Source: Stutzerimonas stutzeri
GTDB lineage: Bacteria; Pseudomonadota; Gammaproteobacteria; Pseudomonadales; Pseudomonadaceae
NCBI RefSeq assembly: GCF_038561965.1
Contig: NZ_CP139348.1
Coordinates: 3,844,001 to 3,908,000, forward strand
DNA length: 64,000 nt
Reading direction: 5' to 3'
Part shown: positions 8,682 through 18,194 of the stretch, one piece after another
Layout of the letters: the number at the start of each line of letters is the position of its first letter
How positions within the stretch are numbered: position 1 is the first letter of the stretch
Made by a program: the position numbers and the translations under genes
Notes under the pieces: model-generated
Seen by the model: the letters and a program-made list of their open reading frames with translations, nothing else
Database searches by the model: none
Told to the model about the DNA's origin: nothing

Positions 8682-8698
8682 GTAGAGCCAAGCCGCCG

Positions 8699-9658
8699 TT
8701 ATTGCATCAGCGGCGTTTCCGCGCCCTGCATAAGGATGCCTTCGATGTTCGCCGCACCCACCAGATTCTGCAGGTACTGGCTGACGCCGATCTGCCAGAC
8801 ACGCTGGTTGAGCTCGGCGCGAATCGAGCCGGCCACCACCTCGTAGGGCAGCTGCTCGCCTTCGATGCGCTGATCGACGAACACCAAGTGATAGCCGTAG
8901 CGGCTTTCCAGCGGTTGCTGGCACAGGCCTACCGGCAGACGGAACAGCTGGCGTTCGAACTCCGGCACCGTCTGGCCCTTGCTGATCTGCCCCAGCGCAC
9001 CGCCCTGCTCTTTCGAGGGGCAGGCCGAATGCTGCAGAGCCAGTTCGGCGAAGCATTGCGGCGCGGCCTGCAGCTGTGCAATCAGCGCCAGTCCCTGCTC
9101 GCGAGCCAGGCTGCGCTCTTCGGCGTCATCCGCCGGACATGCCAGCAGAATGTGCCGCGCGGCCAGCAACGGCGCGCTGAAAAAGCGCTGCTGATTGCCG
9201 CTGTAGTACTGCCGACAGGCAGCCTCATCGGCCAGCGGCAGCGGTACTTCCTGCTCGATCAGCGTGCGGGTGGCCGCCTCTTCCTCGCTTTCGCCGGCCT
9301 CGGCACGCACCACGAGGCCCAGTTCGCCGATGCGCTGTTGCAGCAGCTCGCGCAGCACCAGCGCCTGGGTCGCCAGGTAGACGGCCTCTTCGCGGCTTTC
9401 CGCGGGGTGGTACTGCAATTCCTGGGCGATGGCCTGGGAGGCAATAGCCACACCATTGACCCGCACCCGTGGCCATTCCTGCTCGCTGCTGGCGATCAGC
9501 AGCGGCTCACCGGATGTCTGCTCGGCAGCCGGCTCGTTGTCTTCCTCGTGCGGCAGCTCCTCGAACAGAGGGGCATCAGCCGGGATATCGATTTCCGGAC
9601 GCGCGCCGCCACCGCAGCCGCCGCTTCCACCTGTGCTACCACCGCATCCACAACCCAT
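8699..9658 (-). CDS. PpiC-type peptidyl-prolyl isomerase of the nar cluster
   Basis: A 319-residue protein with a parvulin/rotamase domain (about 165-260: AARHILLAC, PSKEQGGALGQISKGQTVPEFERQLF, YGYHLVFVD). The region before it resembles NifM/SurA helical segments. There is no secretion signal; instead the first 18 residues are a Gly/Cys-rich run (MGCGCGGSTGGSGGCGGG) that could bind metal or act as a flexible tag. P. aeruginosa has a PpiC-type gene at the same place, directly after narI. The likely job is cytosolic folding or maturation of the NarGHI complex; this is inferred from position, and no client is proven here. Confidence 0.8.
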   Translation of the reverse strand: MGCGCGGSTGGSGGCGGGARPEIDIPADAPLFEELPHEEDNEPAAEQTSGEPLLIASSEQEWPRVRVNGVAIASQAIAQELQYHPAESREEAVYLATQALVLRELLQQRIGELGLVVRAEAGESEEEAATRTLIEQEVPLPLADEAACRQYYSGNQQRFFSAPLLAARHILLACPADDAEERSLAREQGLALIAQLQAAPQCFAELALQHSACPSKEQGGALGQISKGQTVPEFERQLFRLPVGLCQQPLESRYGYHLVFVDQRIEGEQLPYEVVAGSIRAELNQRVWQIGVSQYLQNLVGAANIEGILMQGAETPLMQ

Positions 9659-9708
9659 GATGATTACCTCGATAAGACGCTTGAACCTTCGATCCGATCG
9701 GCCAGGAC

Positions 9709-9731
9709 GGCTGACGCACGAGGCGTCAGCC
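9709..9731. other. Hairpin between narI and ppiC
   Basis: A 9-bp perfect stem (GGCTGACGC / GCGTCAGCC) with a 5-nt loop just after the narI stop on the minus strand. There is no T-run, so it is more likely an mRNA processing or stabilising element than a full terminator. Confidence 0.5.
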
Positions 9732-9739
9732 GGCGAGGG

Positions 9740-10531
9740 TCATACCGGGGTCTTGCTCTTTGCCGTGGCAGGCACAGCGGTCGGCACGGCGGTTTCGTGT
9801 GCCGGGGCTTCGTAGGTGCGCGGACGCTGAGGGCGCGGCACGCTTGGCTTGACGCCCTTCTGCCGGACGATCTGGTAACGCCGACCCAGGTACCACACCG
9901 GTGCGCTGACGATGTGCACCAGACGGGTGAAGGGGAACAGCACGAACAGGGTCACGCCGAGGAACACGTGCAGCTTGTAGATGACGCTGACCGACTCGAT
10001 GGCGACTGCAGCCTTGACCGGCTGCAGGGTGACCAGGCTCTGTGCCCAGGTGCCCAGCAACACCATCACCGAACCGTCCAGATGGCCGGTGGAGGCGACG
10101 ATGGTCAGCAGACCCAGCACCAGCTGCGCCAACAGCACGAACAGGATCATGATGTCACTGGTGTTGGACGTGGCCCGCACACGAGCGTCGGTCAGGCGAC
10201 GGTGAATCAGCATCACCAGACCGATCAGGCAGAGGATGCCGAAGAAGCCACCGGAAACCATCGCCACGATCTGCTTCTGGCCGCTGGTGATGAACGAGTG
10301 GTACAGCGCCTCGGGCATCAGCAGACCGACGAAGTGACCGGCCAGGATAAAGAGGATGCCAACGTGGAACAGGTTGCTCGCCAGACGCATGCGGTTGTTC
10401 GACAGCATCTGGCTGGAGCCGGCCTTCCAGCTGTACTGCGACAGGTCGAAGCGCGCCCAGCTGCCGATCAGGCAGATGGCCAGCGCAATGTAGGGATAGA
10501 CCCCGAACAGCAGGAAATTGTAGTTAGACAT
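9740..10531 (-). CDS. narI: Respiratory nitrate reductase gamma subunit NarI
   Basis: A 263-residue di-heme cytochrome b that anchors NarGH to the inner membrane and oxidises quinol. Five hydrophobic helices are visible; candidate heme-ligand His lie in NLFHVGILFILAGHFVG (helix 2) and in the last helix (KLHVFLGVTLFVLFPFTRLVH). The start MSNYNFLLFG at 10531 overlaps the narJ stop by 8 bp. Compared with the usual length of about 225-240 it carries an extra Pro/Ala-rich C-terminal tail of some 30 residues (from about 230), presumably cytoplasmic and disordered. It is the last structural gene of narGHJI and is followed by ppiC. Confidence 0.95.
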   Translation of the reverse strand: MSNYNFLLFGVYPYIALAICLIGSWARFDLSQYSWKAGSSQMLSNNRMRLASNLFHVGILFILAGHFVGLLMPEALYHSFITSGQKQIVAMVSGGFFGILCLIGLVMLIHRRLTDARVRATSNTSDIMILFVLLAQLVLGLLTIVASTGHLDGSVMVLLGTWAQSLVTLQPVKAAVAIESVSVIYKLHVFLGVTLFVLFPFTRLVHIVSAPVWYLGRRYQIVRQKGVKPSVPRPQRPRTYEAPAHETAVPTAVPATAKSKTPV

Positions 10532-11279
10532 TGCGCACCTCCTGGGCGAGCGCGGCGGCCTGCCCGTCATGCTTGAAATCGGTCCAGTGCAGCGGCACCG
10601 GGCTTTCCTCGCGAGCCTTGCCCGGCCCGCTCGCCATGGATGGGCAGCGATCCTGCTGCTCGGCCTGGAGGAAATTGACCTGCTCCTCCTCCCAGATCTT
10701 GTCCAGCGCTTCCAGCGAATCGTCGCGTTCCTCGGCGGCGACCTGCTCCTGCAGGCCGGCCAGGGTTTCCTGCACCGGCTCGCCAGCGATCTGCAGCAGC
10801 GCACGGAAGCACGCGGCATGCGGGCTTTCACGCTCTTGTAGACGCGCTGCCAGCAGAGCCAGCAGGTGCGAGACGTCGGCCAGACCCTCGCGGGCCTCGA
10901 GGTCATCGCGGGTGGCGAGGTACTCGAGGTACAGCGGGATGTAGTCCGGCAGCTCGCGTACACCGATGTCGAAACCGGCCTCGGTGTACTGAGCCATCAG
11001 GTCGACCATGGCCTGGCCGCGGTCGCGGGACTCGCCATGCACGTGTTCGAACAGGAGCAGCGACAGTGAACGGCCGCGGTCGAACAGGTCGTTGTAGCGC
11101 TCCTGCACGTCCATCAGGTCGTCCTCGGTCAGCTCGTCGAGCAGGCGGCGCAGCGCGGCGCGCTGCTCCGGGCTGATCTCGCGAGCCGCGCCGATGGCCT
11201 GGGCCAGTTCGGCATGGCCGTCGCGCAGGTGCTGGTCGGGGTAGTCCAGCAGCAGGGATATCACTTTAAGGATGCGCAT
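10524..11279 (-). CDS. narJ: Nitrate reductase assembly chaperone NarJ
   Basis: A 251-residue all-helical TorD/NarJ-family chaperone (MRILKVISLLLDYPDQHL at the N-terminus; ERYNDLFDRGRSLSLLLFEHVHGESRDRG as the family signature). It binds the NarG N-terminus and holds the apoenzyme until molybdenum cofactor and iron-sulfur cluster insertion and membrane docking. It begins 3 bp after the narH stop and overlaps narI, showing tight translational coupling. It is not part of the final complex. The C-terminal tail is acidic and poorly conserved, as is common for NarJ. Confidence 0.94.
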   Translation of the reverse strand: MRILKVISLLLDYPDQHLRDGHAELAQAIGAAREISPEQRAALRRLLDELTEDDLMDVQERYNDLFDRGRSLSLLLFEHVHGESRDRGQAMVDLMAQYTEAGFDIGVRELPDYIPLYLEYLATRDDLEAREGLADVSHLLALLAARLQERESPHAACFRALLQIAGEPVQETLAGLQEQVAAEERDDSLEALDKIWEEEQVNFLQAEQQDRCPSMASGPGKAREESPVPLHWTDFKHDGQAAALAQEVRNV

Positions 11280-11282
11280 GGC

Positions 11283-12821
11283 TCAGTCCTCCCACAGCTG
11301 GACAGTTTTGATGACGTCGCGGCGATTGGCCTTCTTGGCACCGAACATGTTGGTGTCCGAAGCGCCCGAGCAGCCGCTGCCGAAGCTGAAGCCACAACCG
11401 GAACGCTCGGCGAAGGCGTCGCTCATCGCCTCTTCGCGGTGGGCGGTCGGGATCACGTAGCGATCTTCGTAGTTGGCGATGGCCAGGTAGCGGTACATGT
11501 CCTCCACCTGGGCCACCGACAGACCAACGCTCTCCAGCACCTTGAGGTCCTGCACGCCATCGACCTGCTCGGCGCGCTTGTAGGCACGCATGGCGAGCAT
11601 GCGCTTGAGCGCCAGCTTGACCGGCTCCTCGTCACCTGCGGTGAGCAGGTTGGCCAGGTAACGCAGCGGGATGCGCAGGCTGTCGACGTCCGGCAGTACG
11701 CCGTCCATGCTGACGTGACCGGCGCTGGCAGCGTTCTGGATCGGCGACAGCGGCGGCACGTACCACACCATCGGCAGCGTGCGGTATTCCGGGTGCAGCG
11801 GCAGCGCCAGCTTCCAGTCCACCGCCATCTTGTACACCGGCGACTTCTGCGCGGCTTCGATCACCGACATCGGTACGCCGTCGTTGAGCGCCTGCTCGAT
11901 GACCTTCGGATCGAACGGATCGAGGAAGATCTCCAGCTGCTTGGCGTACAGGTCCTGCTCGTTGACGGTGCTGGCCACTTCATGGATGCGGTCGGCGTCG
12001 TACAGCAGCACGCCGAGGTAGCGGATGCGGCCCACGCAGGTCTCGGCGCAGACGGTCGGCATACCGGCCTCGATGCGCGGGAAGCAGAAGATGCACTTCT
12101 CGGATTTGCCGCTTTTCCAGTTGAAGTAGATCTTCTTGTACGGGCAGCCGCTGATGCACATGCGCCAGCCGCGGCACTTTTCCTGGTCGATGAGAACGAT
12201 GCCGTCCTCCTCGCGCTTGTAGATCGCACCGCTCGGGCAGGCGGCAGCGCAGGTCGGGTTCAGGCAGTGCTCGCACAGGCGCGGCAGGTACATCATGAAC
12301 GTGTTTTCGTACTGCCCGTAGATGTCCGCCTGGATGTTGTCGAAGTTCTTGTCCTTACGACGCTTGGCGAACTCGGTACCGAGAATTTCTTCCCAGTTCG
12401 GGCCCCACTCGATCTTCTCCATGCGTTGACCGGAAATCAGCGAACGCGGCCGTGCAACCGGCTGGTGATTGGAGATCGGCGCGGTGTGCAGGTTCTGATA
12501 GTCGAAATCGAACGGCTCGTAGTAGTCGTCGATGGTCGGCAGGTCCGGGTTGGCGAAGATGTTCGCCAACACGCGGAACTTGCCACCGATACGCGGGTTG
12601 ATAGTGCCGTCGCCGTTGCGCACCCAGCCGCCCTTCCACTTGTCCTGGTTCTCCCACTCTTTCGGGTAGCCGATGCCAGGCTTGCTCTCGACGTTGTTGA
12701 ACCAGGCGTATTCCATGCCTTCACGACTGGTCCAGACGTTCTTGCAGGTGATCGAGCAGGTGTGGCAGCCGATGCACTTGTCCAGGTTCAGGACCATGCC
12801 CACTTGTGAACGAATCTTCAT
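11283..12821 (-). CDS. narH: Nitrate reductase beta (iron-sulfur) subunit NarH
   Basis: A 512-residue subunit that wires electrons from NarI hemes to NarG. Four cluster motifs are visible: CIGCHTCSITC near residue 16, CEHCLNPTCAAACP near 183, CRGWRMCISGCP near 215 (Trp replaces one Cys, giving the 3Fe-4S centre) and CIFCFPRI...CAETC near 240-265. This arrangement of three 4Fe-4S and one 3Fe-4S is the NarH standard. The C-terminus has an unusual Cys/Gly-rich stretch (SGCGFSFGSGCSG, about residues 479-491). It lies 10 bp after narG and 3 bp before narJ. Confidence 0.96.
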   Translation of the reverse strand: MKIRSQVGMVLNLDKCIGCHTCSITCKNVWTSREGMEYAWFNNVESKPGIGYPKEWENQDKWKGGWVRNGDGTINPRIGGKFRVLANIFANPDLPTIDDYYEPFDFDYQNLHTAPISNHQPVARPRSLISGQRMEKIEWGPNWEEILGTEFAKRRKDKNFDNIQADIYGQYENTFMMYLPRLCEHCLNPTCAAACPSGAIYKREEDGIVLIDQEKCRGWRMCISGCPYKKIYFNWKSGKSEKCIFCFPRIEAGMPTVCAETCVGRIRYLGVLLYDADRIHEVASTVNEQDLYAKQLEIFLDPFDPKVIEQALNDGVPMSVIEAAQKSPVYKMAVDWKLALPLHPEYRTLPMVWYVPPLSPIQNAASAGHVSMDGVLPDVDSLRIPLRYLANLLTAGDEEPVKLALKRMLAMRAYKRAEQVDGVQDLKVLESVGLSVAQVEDMYRYLAIANYEDRYVIPTAHREEAMSDAFAERSGCGFSFGSGCSGASDTNMFGAKKANRRDVIKTVQLWED

Positions 12822-12831
12822 GGCCTATTCC

Positions 12832-15800
12832 TCAGATGTCTTGCGGCAGGGGTTGCGGCAGATCGTTGCCGTTCGGGCCGTCGAGCCAGTCGACCTTGGC
12901 CATCTTGCGTACCACGACGAACTCGTCGCGGTTGCAACCCACGGTGCCGTAGTAGTTGAAGCCATACGCCTGCTGGGCGTAGCCGCCGATCATGTGGGTG
13001 GGCTTGAGCACCACGCGGGTCACCGAGTTGTGGTGGCCGCCGCGGGTCTTGGTGGTCTCGCTGCCGGGCACGTTCACGATGCGTTCCTGGGCGTGGTACA
13101 TCATCACCATGCCTTCCATCACACGCTGGCTGACCACCGCGCGGGCAGTCAGGGCGCCGTTGGCGTTGAAGCACTCGATCCAGTCGTTGTCCTCGATGCC
13201 GGCCTTCTTGGCGTCGACTTCGGACATCCACACAATCGGGCCGCCGCGGCTCAGGGTGAGCATGATCAGGTTGTCCGAGTAGGTGCTGTGGATGCCCCAC
13301 TTCTGGTGCGGCGTGATCCAGTTCAGAACGATCTCGGTATTGCCGTTGCTCTTCTTGCCCTTCACGTAATCGATGGTGCGGGTGTTGATCGGCGGCCGGT
13401 AGCTCATCATCTGCTCACCGAAGGCCTGCATCCAAGGATGGTCCTGGAAGAACTGCTGACGACCGGTGATGGTGCGCCATGGGATGAACTCGTGGACGTT
13501 GGTGTAGCCGGCGTTGTACGACACATGCTCGTCTTCCAGGCCTGACCAGGTCGGGCTGGAGATGATCTTGCGCGGCTGGGCCTGGATGTCACGGAAGCGG
13601 ATCGCCTCGTGCTCCTTGGGCAGCGCCAGGTGGCTGTGGTCGCGGCCGGTGAACTCGGACAACGCCGCCCAAGCCTTGAGCGCCACGTGGCCATTGGTTT
13701 CCGGGGCCAGGCTGAGAATCACCTCGCAGGCATCGATGGCCGACTCGATCTGCGGACGCCCCTTGCTGACGCCTTCGTCACGTACCTTGTAGTTCAGCTC
13801 GCCAAGGAAATCGACTTCATCCTGGGTGTTCCAGTTGATGCCCTTGCCACCATTGCCGAGCTTGTCGAGCAACGGGCCGAGGGAGCTGAATTTCTTGTAG
13901 GTGGCCGGATAGTCACGCTCGACCACCGTCATGTTCGGGCAGTTCTTGCCCGGTTGCGGATCTGTGCCTGCGGTTTTCCAGTCGGTGCCGCCAAACGGCT
14001 GCGCCAGTTCGCCGGGGCTGTCGTGGAGCAGCGGCACGGTGACCAGATCCTTTTCCACACCCAGATGACCTTCAGCCATCTTCGAAAAGGCCTTGGCGAT
14101 GCCCTTGTAGATTTCCCAGTCGGAGCGCGATTCCCAGGCCGGGTCGATGGCTGCGGACAGGGGGTGGATGAAGGGGTGCATGTCCGAGGTGTTCATGTCG
14201 TCCTTCTCGTACCAGGTCGCGGTCGGCAGGACGATGTCGGAGTACACGCAGGTCGAGGACATGCGGAAGTCGAGGGTGGTGACCAGGTCGAGCTTGCCGA
14301 TGGCGCCGTCGTCCTGCCATTCGGCCTCGAGCGGCTTAAAGCCGTCGCGCTTGCCGAGGTCCTCGTTCATCACGCCGTTCTTGGTGCCCAGCAGGTACTT
14401 GAGCATGTACTCGTGGCCCTTGCCCGAGCTGCCCAGCAAGTTGGAGCGCCAGATGAACATGTTGCGCGGGAAGTTATCCGGATTGTCCGGCTGCTCGCAG
14501 GCGAACTTCAGCGAACCGTCCTTGAGCGACTGGGTGACGTAGTCAACCGGCGACATGCCGGCGGCTTCGGCATCGCGGCAGACCTGCAGCGGGTTGCGAT
14601 TGAGCTGCGGCGCGCTCGGCAGCCAGCCGGCACGTTCGGCGCGGATGTTGTAGTCGAGCATGTGCTCGGGGAACTGCGACTTGTCAGCCAGCGGCGAGAG
14701 CACTTCATGAATGCTCATCTTCTCGTGGCGCCACTGCGAACTGTGGTTGTAGAAGAAGCTGGTGCCGTTCATCTGGCGCGGCGGACGGCTCCAGTCGAGA
14801 CCGAAAGCCAGCGGCAGCCAACCGCACTGCGGACGCAGTTTTTCCTGGCCGACATAGTGGGCCCAGCCGCCACCGGTCTGACCGACGCAACCGCACAACA
14901 TCAGCATGTTGATCAGGCCGCGGTAGTTCATGTCCATGTGGTACCAGTGGTTCATCGCCGCACCGACGATGATCATGGAACGGCCATGGGTCTTGTCGGC
15001 GTTGTCGGCGAATTCACGGGCGATCTGGATCGCCTTCTCGCGGGACACGCCGGTGATGACTTCCTGCCAGGCCGGAGTGCCGGGCACGCTGGCGTCGTCG
15101 TAGCTGGAAGCGACGTTGGCGCCGCCCAGCCCACGGTCGATACCGAGGTTGGCGGCCATCAGGTCGAACACGGTGGCGACTTTGGTGGTGGTGCCGTCGG
15201 CCAGGGTGATGCTGCGTACCGGTACGCGGCGCAGCTGGATGCTCTCGCCTTCGGCGTGCTGGAAATGCTCGTGGAGGATGCCGCCGAAATACGGGAAGGC
15301 AACCTCGGCTGTCTCACCACCTTCGATCTGGGTCAGGCTCAGATCGACGTCACGGCCGTCACGGCCTTCGCGGGCTTCGATGTTCCACTTGCCCTTCTCG
15401 CCCCAGCGGTAGCCGATCGAGCCCAGCGGCGAGACCAGCTCGCCGGTGCTGCCGTCGACGGCAATGGTTTTCCACTCGGGGTTGTTTTCCTGGCCGAGGT
15501 TGTCAGCCAGATCGGAAGCGCGCAGGAAGCGGTCGGCGATGTAGCTGCCGTCCTTCTCGTTCAGGCGCACCAGCACCGGCAGGTCGGTGTAGCGCTTGGC
15601 GTAGTCGCGGAAGTACTCGCTCGGCTTCTCGAGGTGGAATTCCTTGAAGATGACGTGGGCGAAGGCCTGGGCCAGCGCGGCGTCGGTGCCCTGCTTGGGG
15701 TTGAGCCAGAGGTCGGTAAGTTTGGCGACTTCGGCGTAGTCCGGGGTGATGGCGACGGTCTTGGTGCCCTTGTAGCGGACTTCGGTGAAGAAGTGCGCGT

Positions 15801-16587
15801 CCGGGGTACGCGTCTGCGGAACGTTGGAGCCCCAGGCGATGATGTAGTTGGAGTTGTACCAGTCGGCCGATTCCGGCACGTCGGTCTGCTCGCCCCACAC
15901 TTGTGGAGAGGCCGGCGGCAGGTCGCAGTACCAGTCGTAGAACGACAGGCAGACGCCACCGATCAGCGACAGGTAGCGGCTACCGGCAGCGTAGGAAACC
16001 ATCGACATGGCCGGGATCGGCGAGAAGCCGACCACGCGGTCCGGGCCGTACTGCTTGACGGTGTAGACGTTGGCGGCGGCGATGATCTCGTTGACTTCTT
16101 CCCAGCTGGAGCGGATGAAGCCGCCCATGCCGCGCTTGCTCTTGTAGGAATCGGCCTTGGCCTTGTCCTCGACGATGCTGGCCCAGGCGTCCACCGGGGT
16201 CATGGTGCGCCGCGCGTCACGCCACAGTTTTAGCAGCGGCTTGCGCACCTTGGGGTACTTCAGGCGGTTGGCGCTGTAGATGTACCAGCTGTAGCTGGCA
16301 CCGCGCGGGCAGCCGCGCGGCTCATGGTTGGGCAGGTCGTTGCGGGTACGCGGGTAGTCGGTCTGCTGGGTTTCCCAGGTAATCAGGCCGTTCTTCACGT
16401 AGATCTTCCAGGAGCACGATCCGGTGCAGTTCACCCCGTGGGTGGAGCGCACGATCTTGTCGTACTGCCAGCGCGAGCGGTAGACGTTCTCCCAGTCGCG
16501 GGATTCGATGCGGGTTTCGCCATGACCATCGGCGAACTCGCCTTGCTTCCTGTTGAAGAAGCGCAATTGATCGAGCAAGTGGCTCAT
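12832..16587 (-). CDS. narG: Respiratory nitrate reductase alpha (catalytic) subunit NarG
   Basis: The 1251-residue Mo-bis-MGD subunit that reduces nitrate to nitrite on the cytoplasmic face. The N-terminal FS0 cluster motif HGVNCTGSCSWKIY (His plus Cys ligands, about 49-62) marks the NarG type. The Mo-ligand Asp is expected in SFYDWYCDLPPASP (about 215). The full length matches membrane-bound Nar enzymes, and no frame disruption is seen. It starts at ATG 16587 with a GAGAGAAACC ribosome site. It leads narGHJI, with 105 bp separating it from narK2; a stable hairpin in that gap may set differential expression within a longer nar transcript. Confidence 0.97.
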   Translation of the reverse strand: MSHLLDQLRFFNRKQGEFADGHGETRIESRDWENVYRSRWQYDKIVRSTHGVNCTGSCSWKIYVKNGLITWETQQTDYPRTRNDLPNHEPRGCPRGASYSWYIYSANRLKYPKVRKPLLKLWRDARRTMTPVDAWASIVEDKAKADSYKSKRGMGGFIRSSWEEVNEIIAAANVYTVKQYGPDRVVGFSPIPAMSMVSYAAGSRYLSLIGGVCLSFYDWYCDLPPASPQVWGEQTDVPESADWYNSNYIIAWGSNVPQTRTPDAHFFTEVRYKGTKTVAITPDYAEVAKLTDLWLNPKQGTDAALAQAFAHVIFKEFHLEKPSEYFRDYAKRYTDLPVLVRLNEKDGSYIADRFLRASDLADNLGQENNPEWKTIAVDGSTGELVSPLGSIGYRWGEKGKWNIEAREGRDGRDVDLSLTQIEGGETAEVAFPYFGGILHEHFQHAEGESIQLRRVPVRSITLADGTTTKVATVFDLMAANLGIDRGLGGANVASSYDDASVPGTPAWQEVITGVSREKAIQIAREFADNADKTHGRSMIIVGAAMNHWYHMDMNYRGLINMLMLCGCVGQTGGGWAHYVGQEKLRPQCGWLPLAFGLDWSRPPRQMNGTSFFYNHSSQWRHEKMSIHEVLSPLADKSQFPEHMLDYNIRAERAGWLPSAPQLNRNPLQVCRDAEAAGMSPVDYVTQSLKDGSLKFACEQPDNPDNFPRNMFIWRSNLLGSSGKGHEYMLKYLLGTKNGVMNEDLGKRDGFKPLEAEWQDDGAIGKLDLVTTLDFRMSSTCVYSDIVLPTATWYEKDDMNTSDMHPFIHPLSAAIDPAWESRSDWEIYKGIAKAFSKMAEGHLGVEKDLVTVPLLHDSPGELAQPFGGTDWKTAGTDPQPGKNCPNMTVVERDYPATYKKFSSLGPLLDKLGNGGKGINWNTQDEVDFLGELNYKVRDEGVSKGRPQIESAIDACEVILSLAPETNGHVALKAWAALSEFTGRDHSHLALPKEHEAIRFRDIQAQPRKIISSPTWSGLEDEHVSYNAGYTNVHEFIPWRTITGRQQFFQDHPWMQAFGEQMMSYRPPINTRTIDYVKGKKSNGNTEIVLNWITPHQKWGIHSTYSDNLIMLTLSRGGPIVWMSEVDAKKAGIEDNDWIECFNANGALTARAVVSQRVMEGMVMMYHAQERIVNVPGSETTKTRGGHHNSVTRVVLKPTHMIGGYAQQAYGFNYYGTVGCNRDEFVVVRKMAKVDWLDGPNGNDLPQPLPQDI

Positions 16588-16651
16588 TGGTTTCTCTCCT
16601 CACTCCGGTTGCGAACCACTGGCCCGACCGGTCGGCTTATCAATCTCGGCT

Positions 16652-16676
16652 TGCGCCAGCCGAGTTGGCTGGCGCA
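16652..16676. other. Intergenic hairpin between narK2 and narG
   Basis: A 10-bp perfect stem (TGCGCCAGCC / GGCTGGCGCA) with a 5-nt loop, located 16 bp before the narK2 stop-side boundary and 64 bp upstream of narG. There is no T-run, so it is a candidate processing or partial-attenuation site separating transporter and reductase mRNA segments. Confidence 0.55.
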
Positions 16677-16692
16677 TTCATTCGGTGCAACG

Positions 16693-18180
16693 TCAGGACG
16701 CGATCTTCTGGCGGGCCTCCAGCTCCCGGTCGACGCTGGATACGTAGTACTCGTCGGAGAACGCCCCCTCGGGCTCCTTCAGCCAGAGCAGGCAGAGCCC
16801 GAAGCTGACGAGCGCACCGGCGGCAATCACCATGAAGAACTGCGAGGGGGTCACGAAGGTGAACAGGGTCAGGTAGCAGACGGCACCAACGTTGCCGTAG
16901 GCCCCGGCCATGCCGGAGATCTGCCCGGTAACGCGGCGCTTGATCGAGGGGATGATGCCGAAGGTCGCGCCCTCGGCGCCCTGGACGAACACCGAGCAGA
17001 GCACGGTGATCGCCACGGCGACGATCAGCGGCCACTTGGAGTTCATCAGCCCCATCAGCAGGAAGCCGACCGAGATGCCGAGCATGTAGGCCAGCATCAC
17101 GAAGCGGCGATTGCCGAAGCGGTCGGAAACCAGGCCGCCCATTGGCCGAGCCACCAGGTTCACGAAGGCGAACGAGGCCGCGATGATGCCCGCGGTGGTT
17201 GGGGTCAGGCCCCAGGTCTGCTCGAAGAACATCGGCAGCATCGACACCACCGCCAGCTCCGCACCGAAGTTGGCGAAGTAGGTCGAGTTCAGTGCAGCGA
17301 CGGTGTTGAAGGGGTACTTGTCATCTTCCGGCACGCCTTTCTTCAGGATCGGCACGTTGACCCGCAGGATCTGCACCACCTGGAACACAACGACCACAAC
17401 GATCGCCGCGTAGCAGATCATCGCGCCGGTGGAGCCCAGATAGCCCAGACCCTCGATACGCCAGACCAGAATGCCGAGCACGCCGACCATCGGGATGGTC
17501 CAGATGATCAGCTTGATCATGTCGGCCCAGGTGCTGACTTCCAGCGCGCTGGCCTTGTGCGGCTTGCGGTGGATGGTGCCGACCGGGCCGTCGGTGAGTG
17601 CGAACCAGTAGTACACACCGTAGACGGCCATGATGATCGCCGAGCTGGCAATCGCCCAGCGCCAGCCTTCCGGACCACCGAAGGCATGGATGGCGATGGC
17701 CGGCAGGCTCATGGCGGCGGCAGCGGAACCGAAGTTGCCCCAGCCAGCGTAGAAGCCCTCGGCGAAACCGATGTCCTTGGGCTTGAACCACATGGCGGTC
17801 ATGTGAATGCCAACCACGAAGCTGGCACCAATGGAGCTGAGGATCAGGCGCGACACCAGCAGCTGGGTGCGGCTGTCACCGAAGGCGAAGAACAGCGCGG
17901 GCGCGGCCATCACCACCAGCAGTACCGAGAAGACCCGGCGCGGGCCGTAGTGGTCGAGCGCCATGCCGACCAGGATGCGCGCCGGGATGGTCAGCGCCAC
18001 GTTGGCGATGGCGAACAGCTTGAGGTCTTCAGGCGTCAGCCAGTTCACGCTTTTCAGCATGCTCGAGGCCAGCGGCGCCATGCCGAACCAGACGAAGAAG
18101 CAGATGTAAAAGGCGATCCAGGTCAGATGCAGGGCTCTGACTTCGGGGCGCTTCCATTCGAACAGCGTAGAAACTCTCAT
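16693..18180 (-). CDS. narK2: Nitrate/nitrite transporter, NarK family (second copy)
   Basis: A 495-residue major-facilitator protein with about 12 helices. NarK signatures are seen as GWGNFGSAAAAMSLPA (helix 5) and GAYGNVGAVCYLTLF (helix 11), together with DHYGPRRVFS in loop 2-3. It imports nitrate and/or exchanges it for nitrite across the inner membrane. The ATG at 18180 has GAGGAG 5 bases upstream. It sits directly before narG, the position of narK2 in P. aeruginosa, where nitrate/nitrite antiport is the main role. The symbol is assigned by position, not by biochemical class. Confidence 0.85.
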   Translation of the reverse strand: MRVSTLFEWKRPEVRALHLTWIAFYICFFVWFGMAPLASSMLKSVNWLTPEDLKLFAIANVALTIPARILVGMALDHYGPRRVFSVLLVVMAAPALFFAFGDSRTQLLVSRLILSSIGASFVVGIHMTAMWFKPKDIGFAEGFYAGWGNFGSAAAAMSLPAIAIHAFGGPEGWRWAIASSAIIMAVYGVYYWFALTDGPVGTIHRKPHKASALEVSTWADMIKLIIWTIPMVGVLGILVWRIEGLGYLGSTGAMICYAAIVVVVVFQVVQILRVNVPILKKGVPEDDKYPFNTVAALNSTYFANFGAELAVVSMLPMFFEQTWGLTPTTAGIIAASFAFVNLVARPMGGLVSDRFGNRRFVMLAYMLGISVGFLLMGLMNSKWPLIVAVAITVLCSVFVQGAEGATFGIIPSIKRRVTGQISGMAGAYGNVGAVCYLTLFTFVTPSQFFMVIAAGALVSFGLCLLWLKEPEGAFSDEYYVSSVDRELEARQKIAS

Positions 18181-18194
18181 TTTGAGCTCCTCAC

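Noticed and set aside
13609..16233. An 874-codon open frame antisense to narG, and similar long antisense frames at 8615-10576, 11214-12809, 16324-18273, 18207-20363 and 50465-52558
   Set aside because: They lie opposite well-recognised genes, have low-complexity Arg/His/Val-rich or Gly/Asp-rich translations, no ribosome sites and no family resemblance; high GC content makes such frames common.
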